Shown piece by piece: positions 31,557 to 41,430 of a stretch of DNA of 64,000 nucleotides. Source of the DNA: Isochrysis galbana (Eukaryota; Haptophyta; Isochrysidales; Isochrysidaceae); contig CM030933.1 of the NCBI GenBank assembly GCA_018136815.1, positions 2,046,947 through 2,110,946 on the forward strand, in the 5' to 3' direction. The stretch's first letter is position 1. Every line of letters begins with the position of its first letter. The notes below the pieces were generated by a model. That model made no database searches. It saw nothing but the letters and a program-made list of their open reading frames with translations, and had not been told where the DNA came from. Both the position numbers and the translations under genes were made by a program.

Positions 31557-31703
31557 GCCCTACACATAGCCCCCCCCGGCTCCCCCCCCCCCCCTCGCCG
31601 CCCCTTACTCCACTTGCGAAACGACCCCCCCCCTTTTTTATAATTATAATTTTCCTCTCTTGTTTTATCATTATGTAAAGCTTCCCCGGTCGCTTCACGG
31701 CGT

Positions 31704-31722
31704 CCGGGGCCTTCGGCCCCGG
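31704..31722. other. Perfect hairpin with C(TTCG)G loop
   Basis: CCGGGGCCTTCGGCCCCGG folds into a 7-8 bp GC stem closed by a C-UUCG-G tetraloop if transcribed. Function is unknown; it could be a terminator-like or chance structure in GC-rich repeat DNA. Confidence 0.5.
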
Positions 31723-32439
31723 CCGCTTTACATGTCGGCGTGGGTGGTGTAGATAGTAGATAGGCGTGTTATTAGCTATTGGAATAGCTCTTGGCCTTGG
31801 CTCTTGGGACGTAGGGTTATGGGTCATGGTTATTTATGGTGATGTTGGTGTTGCGGAAGTGCGGAAGTCGATTGAGATTGAGAGCATTTTCATTCGTTTT
31901 TGAGTTTCAGTTTAGGATTGGCATGTTCAAAATGCAGCACCACTTTTACGCGGCTTGGCATCACATTGGGCATTGCTCCCTCAAAATGTGGGAGATCCAA
32001 GGTCAAAAAAAAGGTCCCATTCCCATATCCCCATGGCATCTCATGAGTCATGAGTGAGACCAATGCTCAATGCTGTCAAGCAGTCAAGCTAGCAGCCCAC
32101 CCCGCCCGAAGCCGTTTACTACAAAATCGACGGAACGGAAAACCCGGTGATGGTGGAACGTGTCACACCGCGGCCAGCCGACCAAACCAAAAGACAATGG
32201 GCAGCTGTTTTAGTTTCTCCGGGGATTGAAGAATACTCTACACTAGCGCTGCGATTCCATTTTGGATCCCCTCGTCCTCTTCCTCTCCTCCACTGTTTCC
32301 AGGGGAGGAGATGGAAGAGAGAAGGAATTCATTCTTTCTCTGGTGGGTGTGGGGTCTCTCGTCCTTCTCTCACTACTCCTCGCTCTCCCTCTCTCCTCTC
32401 CCTCTCTCTCTCCTCTCTCTCTCTCCCTCTCTCTCTTCT

Positions 32440-32612
32440 CTTCTCCCTTCCCTCTTCTTCATTTTCTGTGCCGCAGAGAAGAGTCCGTTCATTTTTCATC
32501 GGGACCTCCCCTACCTACTCCTACCTCTCCTCGCCTCCCCCTTCCCTTTATGACTCTCGCCTCGTTTCATCGGGGAAGAGGCGCCGGCTTCGGGTAGCTC
32601 AGCTCATTCATT
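32440..32612 (+). repeat. Upstream duplicate of part of the 33454 gene
   Basis: This matches 33844-33995 inside the 33454 coding region in order: CTTCCCTCTTCTTCATTTTCT, GAGTCCGTTC-TTTTTCATCGG, CGCCTCC-CTTCCCTT, ATGACTCTCGCCTCGT and a CGGGTAGCTCA end. The upstream copy carries indels that break the frame, so it is a decayed partial duplication. Confidence 0.7.
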
Positions 32613-32654
32613 CTCTCCTCTCAAGGTTGATATTTGTGGCTCCTTCCTCTTTCT

Positions 32655-32840
32655 CTCTCTCCCCTGGTTCTCTCCTCTCATGGTTTAGATTTAGCTTCCT
32701 CTCTCTCTCTCTCCTCCTCTTTCTCCCCTCTCAACAGTTATTCCTCTTTCTCTCTCTCCCCTAGTTCTCTCCTCTCATGGTTTAGATTTAGCTTCCTCTC
32801 TCTATCTCTCCTCCTCTTTCTCCCCTCTCAACAGTTTCTC
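32655..32840 (+). repeat. Two-copy ~95-bp tandem repeat, CT-rich
   Basis: Both copies contain CTCATGGTTTAGATTTAGC, then CT repeats, then CTTTCTCCCCTCTCAACAGTT. They are almost identical. Each ends with an AACAG that resembles a splice acceptor after a pyrimidine tract. Confidence 0.75.
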
Positions 32841-33039
32841 TTTCTCTCTCTTCGGTGTCCGGGCCCCACCACAGCACACCAACAAGAGATAAATAATAAC
32901 GATCGCCCCCTTCCCGCTCGCTCGCTCCTCCTGGGCCACCCCCTTCCCTTTTTTCTTGGTAATCGCATTCGTTCCTTTAATACTCTGTGGTTGGGATCTG
33001 GGCCCAACCAAGGCCGGCGTCCAAAAAGGTCGCTCTCTC

Positions 33040-33398
33040 TGGGGGTGTGGTGTGAGAGGGAGAGAGGGATTTGGGAGGGGCGGGGGCGGGAGAGGGAGAC
33101 AGAGGGAGAGAGGGAGTGAGGGAGTGAGGGAGTGAGGGAGAGAGGGAGAGAGGGAGGGAGGGAGGGAGGGAGGGAGCGAGTGAGCGAGTGAGGGAGGGAG
33201 CGAGTGAGCGAGTGAGGGAGAGAGAGAGGGAGGGAGAGAGCGAGAGAGAGAGAGGGAGCGAGAGAGCGAGAGAGGGAGTGAGGGAGAGAGCGAGTGAGCA
33301 AGTGAGGGAGAGAGGGAGAGAGAGTGGGAGGGAGGGAAAGGGGGCCGGGGGGCGGGGGGGAGCGGCGGGGGGGGGGGTAAGGGGGGGGGGGGGGGGGG

Positions 33399-33443
<45 letters not shown>
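33040..33443 (+). repeat. GA-rich homopurine tract with poly-G
   Basis: 400 bp of GGGAGG, GAGTGAG and GAGCGAG repeats, two poly-G blocks (around 33365-33400) and a terminal pure (GA)20 end 10 bp before the start codon of the 33454 gene. It occupies the leader/promoter. Confidence 0.9.
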
Positions 33444-33447
<4 letters not shown>

Positions 33448-33453
33448 CGCAGG

Positions 33454-35772
33454 ATGATCTCTCCACAGGCGCCTCGCCGCCTCTCCCTCCCTCACCCGCT
33501 CTGTCTACTCTTCTCGGTAATTGCTACTTTTACTCTCTTCGTCTCCCCTCTTATCTCCTCCCCTCCCCTCTCGCCATCGCTTCTCGCTGCGTCCTTCGCC
33601 TCCTCTGATACCTCTCCCCAGACCTCTGATGCCTCTCCCCTCTCCTCGCCCTCCATCGCCGCTCCTGCCACCCTCTCCACTGGCCTCCTCTCCTCTTCCT
33701 CAATCTCTCGCCGCTCCTCTTCTCCTCCCTCTTCCCTCTTGGCATCGCCTTCCCACACCAACGACTCTCGTTCACCCGAATACTCTTCGCCCACCCCCGC
33801 CCCCCTCTCCTCAGCCTTGCTCTCCACCAACGATGTTCCCCTCCCTTCCTCTCTTCCCTCTTCTTCATTTTCTATGCCGGAGTCCGTTCGTTTTTCATCG
33901 GCCCCTCCTCCCCTACCTCTCCTCGCCTCCCCTTCCCTTATGACTCTCGCCTCGTATAAACGGGGAGAGGTGCCGCCCTCGGGTAGCTCATCTGTCCCAC
34001 GTTCGTCGCACCCAACTGAGCATGAAGTTCCAACGGCATCGCCTGTGAGAGCGAAGAGTGAACTCACCGCCCGCTCCTTCGAGTCGGTTGGCGAGGGAGC
34101 AGCAAGGCGGCAGCCGCCATCTACCTTCGCCTCTCTGCTGGGTGTTGGAACAAAGTGGAACGTAGACCCGGCATCGCGACCGCCAAACATTGAGGGAAAG
34201 TCCGCTCTAGGAGCGCTCTGGCCTGCAGAGAAGCTGCCATCGGCGAGCCAAAACCCCTTGGCGGCCGCCACCCTGATAACAGTGGGCTCCAAGCTGGGCA
34301 ACACTAGCCTGGCCTTCGAGTCGGCGGTCAGCCACCATGCAAGGGAGCACCTGAAGCACCTCGAGAAAGACCCGCTGCACTACGCGTTTGGAGTGCACTC
34401 GAGCGGAGTGTTCGGGGCCGAGACCACCACTAAATGCGAGAAGGTTGACTTGTACGGCAACTGTTGGATGCGTACTCACGACATGGGTCTGCCCGTCTCA
34501 TACGAAGAGGCGTTGCCCACCGCGCTCAACGTGCGGCTGGTCGATCACTGCACACAGGATTTCCTCGACGTCTGGGCCGCCAACGAAATCTCCCGGCTCA
34601 TCACCTACACCTTCGCCACAGTCCGCTCCAACGAACAAATGAGCCAGCTAGTGCCGTTGGCCTCTTTCCGCGGCACCAGACTGCGCATGATAATGGCGAC
34701 CACCAACATGGGATTCGAGGCGTCCAATCTCACGATGAAGAGCATCGAGCCGCTCGCCATCAAGATAGGAACGTGCTACAACCACCTCGAATGGTGGCGC
34801 GCGCAGTCCCTCCCCATGCAGCTCGCCACGGCGCGCTCTCCAGACGGGATGCAGGTGGTGGTGACGGGACTAAGGGCGCATGTCGCATTCCAGTGGTACC
34901 TGTATGAAAATACACTATTTGGCGCTATTGGACTTGGCGAAGGCACGGCCTTCGTCGACGTGAGCGGGATGCTCGTGATTGACATCGATCTACACGACCC
35001 ATCTGTTGCCGCCGTCGAGAATTGCAAAGGAAAATTCGAGTTCAACGACGCAGACTTTGAGGGGGAGGCCATCAGTTCGATCTTTTTTGCAGAGGCCATG
35101 AATGACTTTCTCTCGGCCTTCGCCACTGAGGTGCCCGACTTGGTTTGCTGGGGTCGTGCGCACAAGAGCCCAGCGCACGTGCTGGACATCATGGGGGGCC
35201 TCCAGGCGAGCATCACGCTTGTGGGGGGGGAGACGCCGGGCGCCCAGGTAGGTTTCTCTGGCGTCGTGCCGGGTGTAAACACCATGGTCACCCAGATGCT
35301 TAAGCCGCTTAGGCCGCTGATGTCGCAGAGCTTGATCTGGAAGAATGGGGCAGCAACGCGAATGCGCGACGCGCGTCTCGATCAAGCCAGACTAGAGGAG
35401 GTTGGCGTAAGCGTGTCATTGGGCGAAGGCCGCTTCGCCCACGTAAGGCTCGAGCCGCCTACGCCGCCCTCACCACCCCTACCCCCGCCTACGCCGCCTC
35501 TTTCTCCGCCTTGGTGGCGTGTGGATTTGCCTGAGGTGTGGGGAATCAGTGCTCCGGCGCTCTACACCGGTCTACCGGACTGGTCAGCGCAGGGGATTTT
35601 TGCCCACGACAACGAGGAGGCCACTGGGAATGGGCGGGCGGCGGCAAGCGACATGGGCACAGAGCGAGGCTTCCAAGCGCTTGCCGCCGGGAGTGGGCTA
35701 GCGCTCATGCGCCCAGGATGGAGTAGGTCACAAGACGACCAAGTGCTGATCATCGGGCTTGGTCGCGGGTAA
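33454..35772 (+). CDS. Secreted BPI/LBP-like (TULIP superfamily) protein
   Basis: A 772-aa single open frame. The N-terminus has a hydrophobic segment (LCLLFSVIATFTLFVSPL, about residues 17-34) fitting a signal peptide or anchor. Residues 35-230 are low-complexity Ser/Pro/Thr. A folded region from about 280 to 650 includes RLRMIMATTNMGFEASNLTMKSI, a GTCYNHLEWW block and DGMQVVVTGLRAHVAFQWYLY followed by VDVSGMLVIDIDL. The alternating-strand pattern resembles the lipid-binding BPI/LBP/CETP domain; two cysteines (GTCYN, VENCKGK) could form the family's disulfide. A Pro-rich linker (PPSPPLPPPTPPLSPP) precedes a C-terminal tail of about 95 residues. I infer an extracellular or surface lipid-binding protein; ligand unknown. 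An intron in the Ser-rich N-terminal part cannot be excluded. Confidence 0.6.
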   Translation: MISPQAPRRLSLPHPLCLLFSVIATFTLFVSPLISSPPLSPSLLAASFASSDTSPQTSDASPLSSPSIAAPATLSTGLLSSSSISRRSSSPPSSLLASPSHTNDSRSPEYSSPTPAPLSSALLSTNDVPLPSSLPSSSFSMPESVRFSSAPPPLPLLASPSLMTLASYKRGEVPPSGSSSVPRSSHPTEHEVPTASPVRAKSELTARSFESVGEGAARRQPPSTFASLLGVGTKWNVDPASRPPNIEGKSALGALWPAEKLPSASQNPLAAATLITVGSKLGNTSLAFESAVSHHAREHLKHLEKDPLHYAFGVHSSGVFGAETTTKCEKVDLYGNCWMRTHDMGLPVSYEEALPTALNVRLVDHCTQDFLDVWAANEISRLITYTFATVRSNEQMSQLVPLASFRGTRLRMIMATTNMGFEASNLTMKSIEPLAIKIGTCYNHLEWWRAQSLPMQLATARSPDGMQVVVTGLRAHVAFQWYLYENTLFGAIGLGEGTAFVDVSGMLVIDIDLHDPSVAAVENCKGKFEFNDADFEGEAISSIFFAEAMNDFLSAFATEVPDLVCWGRAHKSPAHVLDIMGGLQASITLVGGETPGAQVGFSGVVPGVNTMVTQMLKPLRPLMSQSLIWKNGAATRMRDARLDQARLEEVGVSVSLGEGRFAHVRLEPPTPPSPPLPPPTPPLSPPWWRVDLPEVWGISAPALYTGLPDWSAQGIFAHDNEEATGNGRAAASDMGTERGFQALAAGSGLALMRPGWSRSQDDQVLIIGLGRG

Positions 35773-36040
35773 TACCCTATCTTTCGCCTTACGGCCCTTT
35801 GCCTGTGCGACGAGGAGCGCAAGGCACAAGCAGCCTGCCGAGTCTACTCCTAGAGATAGCCTCACGGTGCGTAAGGCAGTACGAGGTTGCCGCAATGTAC
35901 AATATACGAGATGGCCACTAGGCCATCGTCCAAGAAGCCAACTAAGTTTTTTACATGCCATCAGTGGTAAGCGCAGGCACCGTGCGATGTCGAATGATCT
36001 GCTCGACGGTGTTCTTCCGATCGGTTCAGTCTACATCCTA

Positions 36041-36130
36041 CAATGCGAACTAAGTTTGAATACTAAGTTCATATGGGGGAGGCACCTCGTGCGCTCCCCC
36101 TCAGGCTCCACAATTCCCCTCCGGGGGGTC
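36041..36130 (+). repeat. Gene-3'-flank hairpin repeat, copy 3
   Basis: Two ACTAAGTT boxes are followed by ATGGGGGAGGCACCTCGTGCG, CTCCCCCTCAGGCTCC and a CCGGGGGG tail. It lies 270 bp after the stop of the 33454 gene and in the same direction. Confidence 0.6.
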
Positions 36131-36538
36131 TGTCAGTCACCCTCAGACTCTGCTTGCTCCTAGCCTGAGCTGACGCAGTCATCACAACAACCTAAACACA
36201 TAGCGGGGGCGCGCCGCACTCCTTCGCACGCGATGCTGGCTCCCATCTCTCCCCCTCGTGGGGTCCTGGTGCATTTTCTCTTTCTCTGCAGGGGTTTGTG
36301 TACGTAACATAGTTGGAACTGACAGACCCCAGGGGGGCGTTGTGTGGCTGTGTTGATGTTGGTGCCAAGCGAAAGGAGGAAACCTGCATTCTAGGCACAT
36401 GACAAACAGGCTAGAAGCTAGAAGGAACAAAACGATAACCTGAATTCAAGGTCGCTAGGGACGAACCCTACCAACCTGCTAGATGGGCCTGAGCTCAACC
36501 CCTCGAGATTCAAATTGAATGTCTGCGGCTCTGGCCCT
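36131..36538. other. No gene seen
   Basis: Intergenic DNA; the frames on both strands are short and compositional. Confidence 0.4.
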
Positions 36539-36935
36539 AGCCCATGGCGCGCGCCTGCGGCCCCTCTTCAGGTCCCCAGCGCCTGCAGGGGCCTGGGAGC
36601 ACAGCTCAGGGGGCAGGCGAGGCTGGGGTATGGCCCTGGCCCCTCCTGCCTCTCCCTCGCTGGCTCTCGAGCCCCTGCCGCCTGCCGGTCGACAAGAGCT
36701 GGCTGGGGGCTCCTGATCAGGGGGGGCCATGGGGAGGAGGGGTTGGTCAGAGCGAGAAGCAGGCCAACGCGGGCCAGGGCGTGCGATCTGTGCCCGACTC
36801 TCAGGGAGAGTCTGGGCAGTCTGGGTGAGTCCCCCCTACATGCCAAGAGGCAGTGCAAGGGGGTGGATGGTTCTCGCCCCCCATGCGGGGAGTCGAGAGA
36901 GTGGGGGGGGCGCGAGGCCCCCCTCCATGGCGACC
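36539..36935 (+). repeat. Repeat B, diverged copy
   Basis: It shares the order CAGCTCAGGGGGCAG-GAGGCTGGGG, CCTCTCCCTCGCT, GGGCGCGAGGCCCCC with the copies at 8664 and 49784, but has many substitutions and indels. It is the oldest of the three copies. Confidence 0.55.
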
Positions 36936-36989
36936 AATCATAAGATTAGTGCCAAATGTCCACCTAAAGCCACTGACGTGCGAGAGACC

Positions 36990-37561
36990 GTCACGGGTCA
37001 CGGGGGCTGTGGGCTGTGGTGTGCTTGGTGGAGCTGTGGCTGTGGAGTGACTCGGTGTGAGTGTGAGTGGGAGATGACACATAACATGAGAACTTTGGCC
37101 CACGTGAAGCATGGAGGATGAGCGATGGGGGACAGAGGGAGCACGCGGGGACAGGACAGGCGGCGTGGGCGCACTCTCGGCCATCACGGCGCACTGTGGC
37201 ACGAGGACGAGGACGGGAGCAGACGGGAGCGGGACACGGAGAGCGGCGCTCGAGCGATGGCACAGAGCGTATACGGGACACCGAGGGGGCAAAGCACGTC
37301 ACGCGCGGGGGCGGGGGGGGGGGGGGGGACGCGCGGGAAAATAATAGACGGAAAGAGGGTCGGGGGAACAAGGAAGCACTCGGGGAAAAGGCGGGAGGGG
37401 AGAGAGGGGAGAGGGCTTTCGCGGGGGACCGATCGGGACGGTGCGAGGGCGGAGGGAATCGGGGTGCGGCGATGGAAGGGGGTCGCGCGGGGAGACCTAA
37501 CCGGGAGCGTACGAGACGGGTAAGTGTACAAGGCCCCTCCTTCACCCGCAACAGGGGCTAA
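36990..37561 (-). mobile_element. CT-rich repeat family, copy 2
   Basis: On the minus strand it begins at a CCTGTTGCGGG box and follows the same CT/C-rich course as 2146-1560, ending in CACACTCACACC-rich DNA near 36990. A G16 run at about 37313-37328 interrupts it. Confidence 0.5.
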
Positions 37562-38572
37562 ATGACCGCGGTAGTTTTTTCACAGTGTGGATTACGGATT
37601 ACTATTACTAGATGGTAAGCATGCTCTAGAGCAAGGGGGATTATACAGATCGCCTTGGCCGCGCAACACCAAGCCCACGAGCATCGCCTGATGCAATGGC
37701 CGTGCGAAAGCAGGAACATCCTACATCTACACCAAAACAGCGCAGTGCACATGCTGTTGCTCTCGGATTCCGGGTATCAAAGCAAGCGCCCACTGCGGGT
37801 GTAACACACACACACAACAGCCACACGCTTCTCTGGCTAGAAGTACAAAGGGAGAAATCACAGCGGCTTGGGGCGTATGTGCGGGAGGGGATGGCCCTGC
37901 TCCGCATGGGCACAGCCCACACGAAACGCTTAAGACGATCGTGACGGACGAGCGAGTTGCAGGACGCCAATCCCGGCGAGTCAGTAGCAACCTGTGATAA
38001 CAAGTAGCCCAATTTTCCGACTGCCTCAGCGAGGAACGCACACTCACTTCGTCCCACATCGCCAGATGCACACCAACATGGGCAACGTCCAGAGACCGTA
38101 GCCCGTGTCCGCCATGGGGCATACAAATGTACGAAGGGCGTCGCCGAGCAGCTCTTGGTCACCCGTATCGGGTCGACGAGGAGGTGCTGCCCAGCCAAGG
38201 TTGAGGCATGCGTCCAATAAAAAAGATGCATGTTCAGAGGTGCGGTTCATTGGCTCCAGCATTTCTACAATCCGCCCCAGCCACTGCTCATCATTTTCCA
38301 GCTTCTTGCATGCCCCGCCCATCCACGTCTGACCTATCCGACTCGATGGCGTTCCCTAGCCTTGTCACGACACGCACTCCAGATTGCTCACGGCGATGAA
38401 CTCAGGCGCCCTTTGATAAGAAAGCAACGGCAGGGTCGTCCCTAGCGCTGAACTTTCACTTCCACTTGAGAACCAAGCGTGCTTTTCGTGACTTAAGCCC
38501 TGAGGCTCGAGCAGCGGTCGATACAAGGCCGCCTGGATGCAGCGCAGACGCAGAAGAGCGGCATGCCCCAGC
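37562..38572. other. Possible unrecognised minus-strand exon, otherwise no gene
   Basis: A minus-strand frame at 38322-38044 (LENDEQWLGRIVEMLEP, LLDACLNLGW) is free of low-complexity sequence and is followed by a good donor (AA/GTGAGT). It could be an exon of a gene I do not recognise. I found no convincing partner exons between it and the E2 gene. Confidence 0.3.
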
Positions 38573-39114
38573 TTAGCCGCCGACCGACTTTTCCGCAACG
38601 CGGCGCACTCTCCTACTGTACTGCTTCTTGTCTGTCTGATACAGGTGCGCAGCTTCGGGATTGGCGGGGCTGGCGCAATTTGGGTCAGTCAGGAGTGAGC
38701 GGATCGCGATGAGAATTGAGCAGACAGAGTAGATGGGCGACCAGTTGTCTTGAATGAGGTCCATGCATAGCGTCCCATCAGGGTAAATGTTGGGATGGAA
38801 CTGCGAGAGGGACAGTGGAGGACAGGTCAGCGGAATCCACCGCGCAGACTTCGCAGGTGGGAGGGCGCATGGCGTACCATCTCGGATGTGAAGCGGACGC
38901 GTGGCGGCTTGTCCGGGTACTGCTCCGTGAATGTGAGCCGCATCGAGTAAATGCCCCCCTCCCAAGCGGTGTCGTCAGGCCCAAAGACTGTGCCTCCCCA
39001 GACATAGAGGTTTTCGTCGGACATAGGGCTGGCGCTGACGCCCTCGGGCGGGTTCTGCTTCATCGTCTTCAGGTCGGACATCAACCGGAGCGAGGAGGAG
39101 GATGAGGAGGCCAT
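38573..39114 (-). CDS. Ubiquitin-conjugating enzyme E2, RAD6/UBE2A type, 2 exons
   Basis: Exons 38878-39114 and 38573-38800 join in phase 0 across a 77-bp GT-AG intron, giving a 154-aa single-domain E2. It accepts ubiquitin from E1 on its cysteine and transfers it with an E3; RAD6-class enzymes act in DNA-damage tolerance, histone H2B ubiquitination and N-degron turnover. The HPN motif (81-83) is followed by catalytic Cys91 in DGTLCMDLIQDNWSP. The N-terminal helix (LRLMSDLKTMKQNPPEGVSA) and YPDKPPRVRFTSEM strand match the UBC fold. The Ser-rich N-terminus (MASSSSSS) is a small extension. The intron falls just before FHPN. Length is typical for the family. Confidence 0.93.
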
Positions 39115-39139
39115 CGTGGATTTGTTCTACACTCGGAGG

Positions 39140-39702
39140 GCGAGGGTCGACTCTCTTTTTCTCTTTTTCTCTCTCCCTGCCTGAGGTGTGTGGGACAGCA
39201 CGGGGGGGAGGAAAGGGAGGAGTGTTGAAGCTGCTGTGCAGTTCCGGAAGGCGCGGAGGGAGAAGGAGGGAGGAGGAAGGGGTGGAGAGGGGGAAGCGTG
39301 GGGGAAGGGGCAGGGGGGGAAGGGGGGGGGCACCTGTGGCTGCTGCCTGGCTGCCCGCTCTCTCTCCCCCGCCACCCCAACTCACTCTCTCTTCCCCCCC
39401 CCCCCCTCTTCTCTCTTCTCTCTTCTCTCTTCTCTCTTCTCTCTCCTCTCTCCTCTCTCCTCTCTCCTCTCTTCTCTCTTCCTCCCTTGCCTACCTCATG
39501 TCCTCCCCGCCCCCCACCCGGTCTCCTTTCTAGAAGAGAGCAGCGCGATAGAAGAGAAAGATGCCAGGAGCACGTCAGGGAACAGAAGAAAGGAAAGTGA
39601 AAAGAGAGTGGAAGGAGAGAGAGTGATCGCCCCGAGGACCTCCAACGACTTCTTTTTTTGTCTCTTCCTCAAAGAGAGAGAGAGGGGGGGGGGGGGGGGG
39701 AG

Positions 39703-39750
<48 letters not shown>

Positions 39751-39820
39751 GGGGGAGAGAGAGAGGGAGGGAGAGGGAGAGAGGGAGAGACAGAGAGAGG
39801 GGGGGAGAGTCTGGCTGGCC
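39140..39820. repeat. Alternating homopyrimidine/homopurine tracts upstream of E2
   Basis: CT-rich DNA directly before the E2 start is followed by G-rich (39190-39340), TCTCT repeats (39385-39480) and a GA tract with poly-G (39672-39800). Long frames here are compositional. Confidence 0.85.
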
Positions 39821-40369
39821 GCACATCCAAAGGTGAAAGAATCTTTCCACCCTTTTATGATGAAGAAGAGAGAGAGGAGGGTTCCGTAGGAAGCAGGGAA
39901 AACGAAATAGATGGAGAAATGAAGTAAAAGTACAGGGGGAGAGAGGGAGGGAGGGAGGGAAGGAAGGAGAGAGAGAGAGAAGAAGAGGCTCTCCTCTCTC
40001 CTCTCCTCCAGTCTCCTCCTGCTGTTGTTCTTCTTTTTCCCATAGTGCTCCTACTTGTCTCTCCTCTACCCTTTCTTTACATATCGTTCTCTCCACCTAA
40101 CTCCCAGCACCCCCCCCCTTTCTCACATTGTTGATGTTCTCTTCTCTCTCTCTACCGTCGCATATATCATTTCATTATTTCCTATTTTATCGACCCATCA
40201 CCCCTCTTCTCGAGCTCCCATTCCTCGCCTCCTCCTTTCCCCTTAGTTTCCATCGCTCGAACTCTTCTCTAATATTCCACTCCCTCCCCCCGCTCTCTCC
40301 CCCTTCTCCCGTCTCTACAATACTCTCTCTCTCTCTCTCCCCCTCTCCCTTTCTCCCTCTCTTCCGCCT

Positions 40370-40381
40370 TCCCCCCACCCC

Positions 40382-40479
<98 letters not shown>

Positions 40480-40540
40480 CCTCCCCCCCCCCCCCCCCCC
40501 CCCTCTCCTCGTCCTCTCTCTCTCTCGCGCGTGTTCGCTT
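40370..40540. repeat. CT microsatellite with poly-C
   Basis: (CT)n interrupted by CCC is followed by a C20-like run at about 40483-40503 and more CT. No adjacent gene is recognised on either side within 1 kb. Confidence 0.9.
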
Positions 40541-40896
40541 TCTCTCCCCGCCTCTCCTCGCCCTCCCTCTGGAAACAGCCGCCCACTCTTACCTGATTTA
40601 CTCTAGAGTACTCGATTCGTGGGAAGAGTGAGCGGAGGCTGCTGCCTGTCCAGCGAGGGAGCGAGAGGACACCATACGCTATTAATAGTAAAGGCACTAG
40701 AGCTCTACGGAAAGAACGTCTGGAGCCTGCAGCCATGAGCGGTGCCCTCTGTCACTAACTGTTCCTAACTGCCACACTCGACACTCGATGGGAAGCACAT
40801 ACGGCCAAATATGGATATATTCGGCCTCCGGCCTTTGACCTATGACCCAAATACGTTCGAGGCCTATCACTAGGGCGGTCAAACAGGGTTTATATT

Positions 40897-40990
40897 AGGG
40901 GTAGCCCGGTCACTCACTCATTTTAACCACTATTTCCCACCTCCCTTGGGAGTCCAAGGATTCCTCAGGGTCCCCCCCTACCTGCCCCGC
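40897..40990 (+). repeat. 94-bp direct repeat, left copy
   Basis: GGGGTAGCCCGGTCACTCAC through CTACCTGCCCCGCC is about 95% identical to 42236-42329. The interval of 1.2 kb contains a retroelement 3' end and the dispersed repeat at 41371. A shortened third piece (TAGCCCGGTCACTCACT) is at about 41766. Confidence 0.8.
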
Positions 40991-41130
40991 CCCCGGTTGC
41001 CAAACCGCCAAACCTTACGTCTTACGCCATGCGTCAGGTTGAAGGGACCTGACGCAACCTGACGTCAGTGACGTCAGACCTGACGTCACGTCACAATACA
41101 CAATACTAACCGCAAACTAATATAGTAAGT

Positions 41131-41370
41131 AAAAAATCTTCTTAAAAATCTCCGCTACGCGTGCGGCAAAAGGCAGTGTGCTCATGGACCTCCCTACTAC
41201 CCACCTTAACCCCTAACAACCCCCTCCCCCGTCTCCAGTTCCAGTTCCCTCTTTAGCGGAGAAGCTGGTTCCAGGGAGGCCGCGCGCGCTGCTTCGGCTT
41301 CGGCCAGGAGTTGGCGGTTGGCGGGAAGGGGGCGGGAGACTGTGGACTCTCTTTAGTTTTGACTCGGCTT
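41131..41370 (-). mobile_element. Non-LTR family 1, 3'-UTR-only fragment
   Basis: About 240 bp matches the 3' untranslated region of the full-length element, from the poly-T end (A6 on this strand) to the GACTGTGGA block. It contains no coding sequence. It directly abuts the dispersed repeat that begins at 41371. Confidence 0.75.
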
Positions 41371-41430
41371 GCTAGAGGTGGGGACGGGAAAAATCGACTT
41401 TTCACAATTGCACCCAAAAGTCGATGTGAA
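41371..41430 (+). repeat. Dispersed repeat GCTAGAGGTGGGGACGGG, copy 2
   Basis: Closely matches 25635-25698, including the inverted pair ATCGACTTTT/AAAAGTCGAT around CACAATTGCACCC. The palindromic core suggests a small non-autonomous element or recombination-prone sequence. Confidence 0.65.

Larger units (their letters stand above)
31091..32146. other. Repeat-rich intergenic region
   Basis: Holds a hAT-like terminus (31460-31555), a UUCG-type hairpin (31704-31722), poly-C runs near 31570-31630 and AT-rich DNA. No gene is seen. Confidence 0.5.

Noticed and set aside
33188-33466. GE/RE-rich and SL/SP-rich frames over the GA tract before the 33454 gene
   Set aside because: Compositional frames from a homopurine repeat; no codon bias or domain.
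38365-38598. Minus-strand 77-aa frame overlapping the end of the E2 gene
   Set aside because: Its first codons lie in the E2 coding sequence in another frame, and the rest could not be linked to other exons. The sequence is not low-complexity, so an exon remains possible, but there is no support beyond that.
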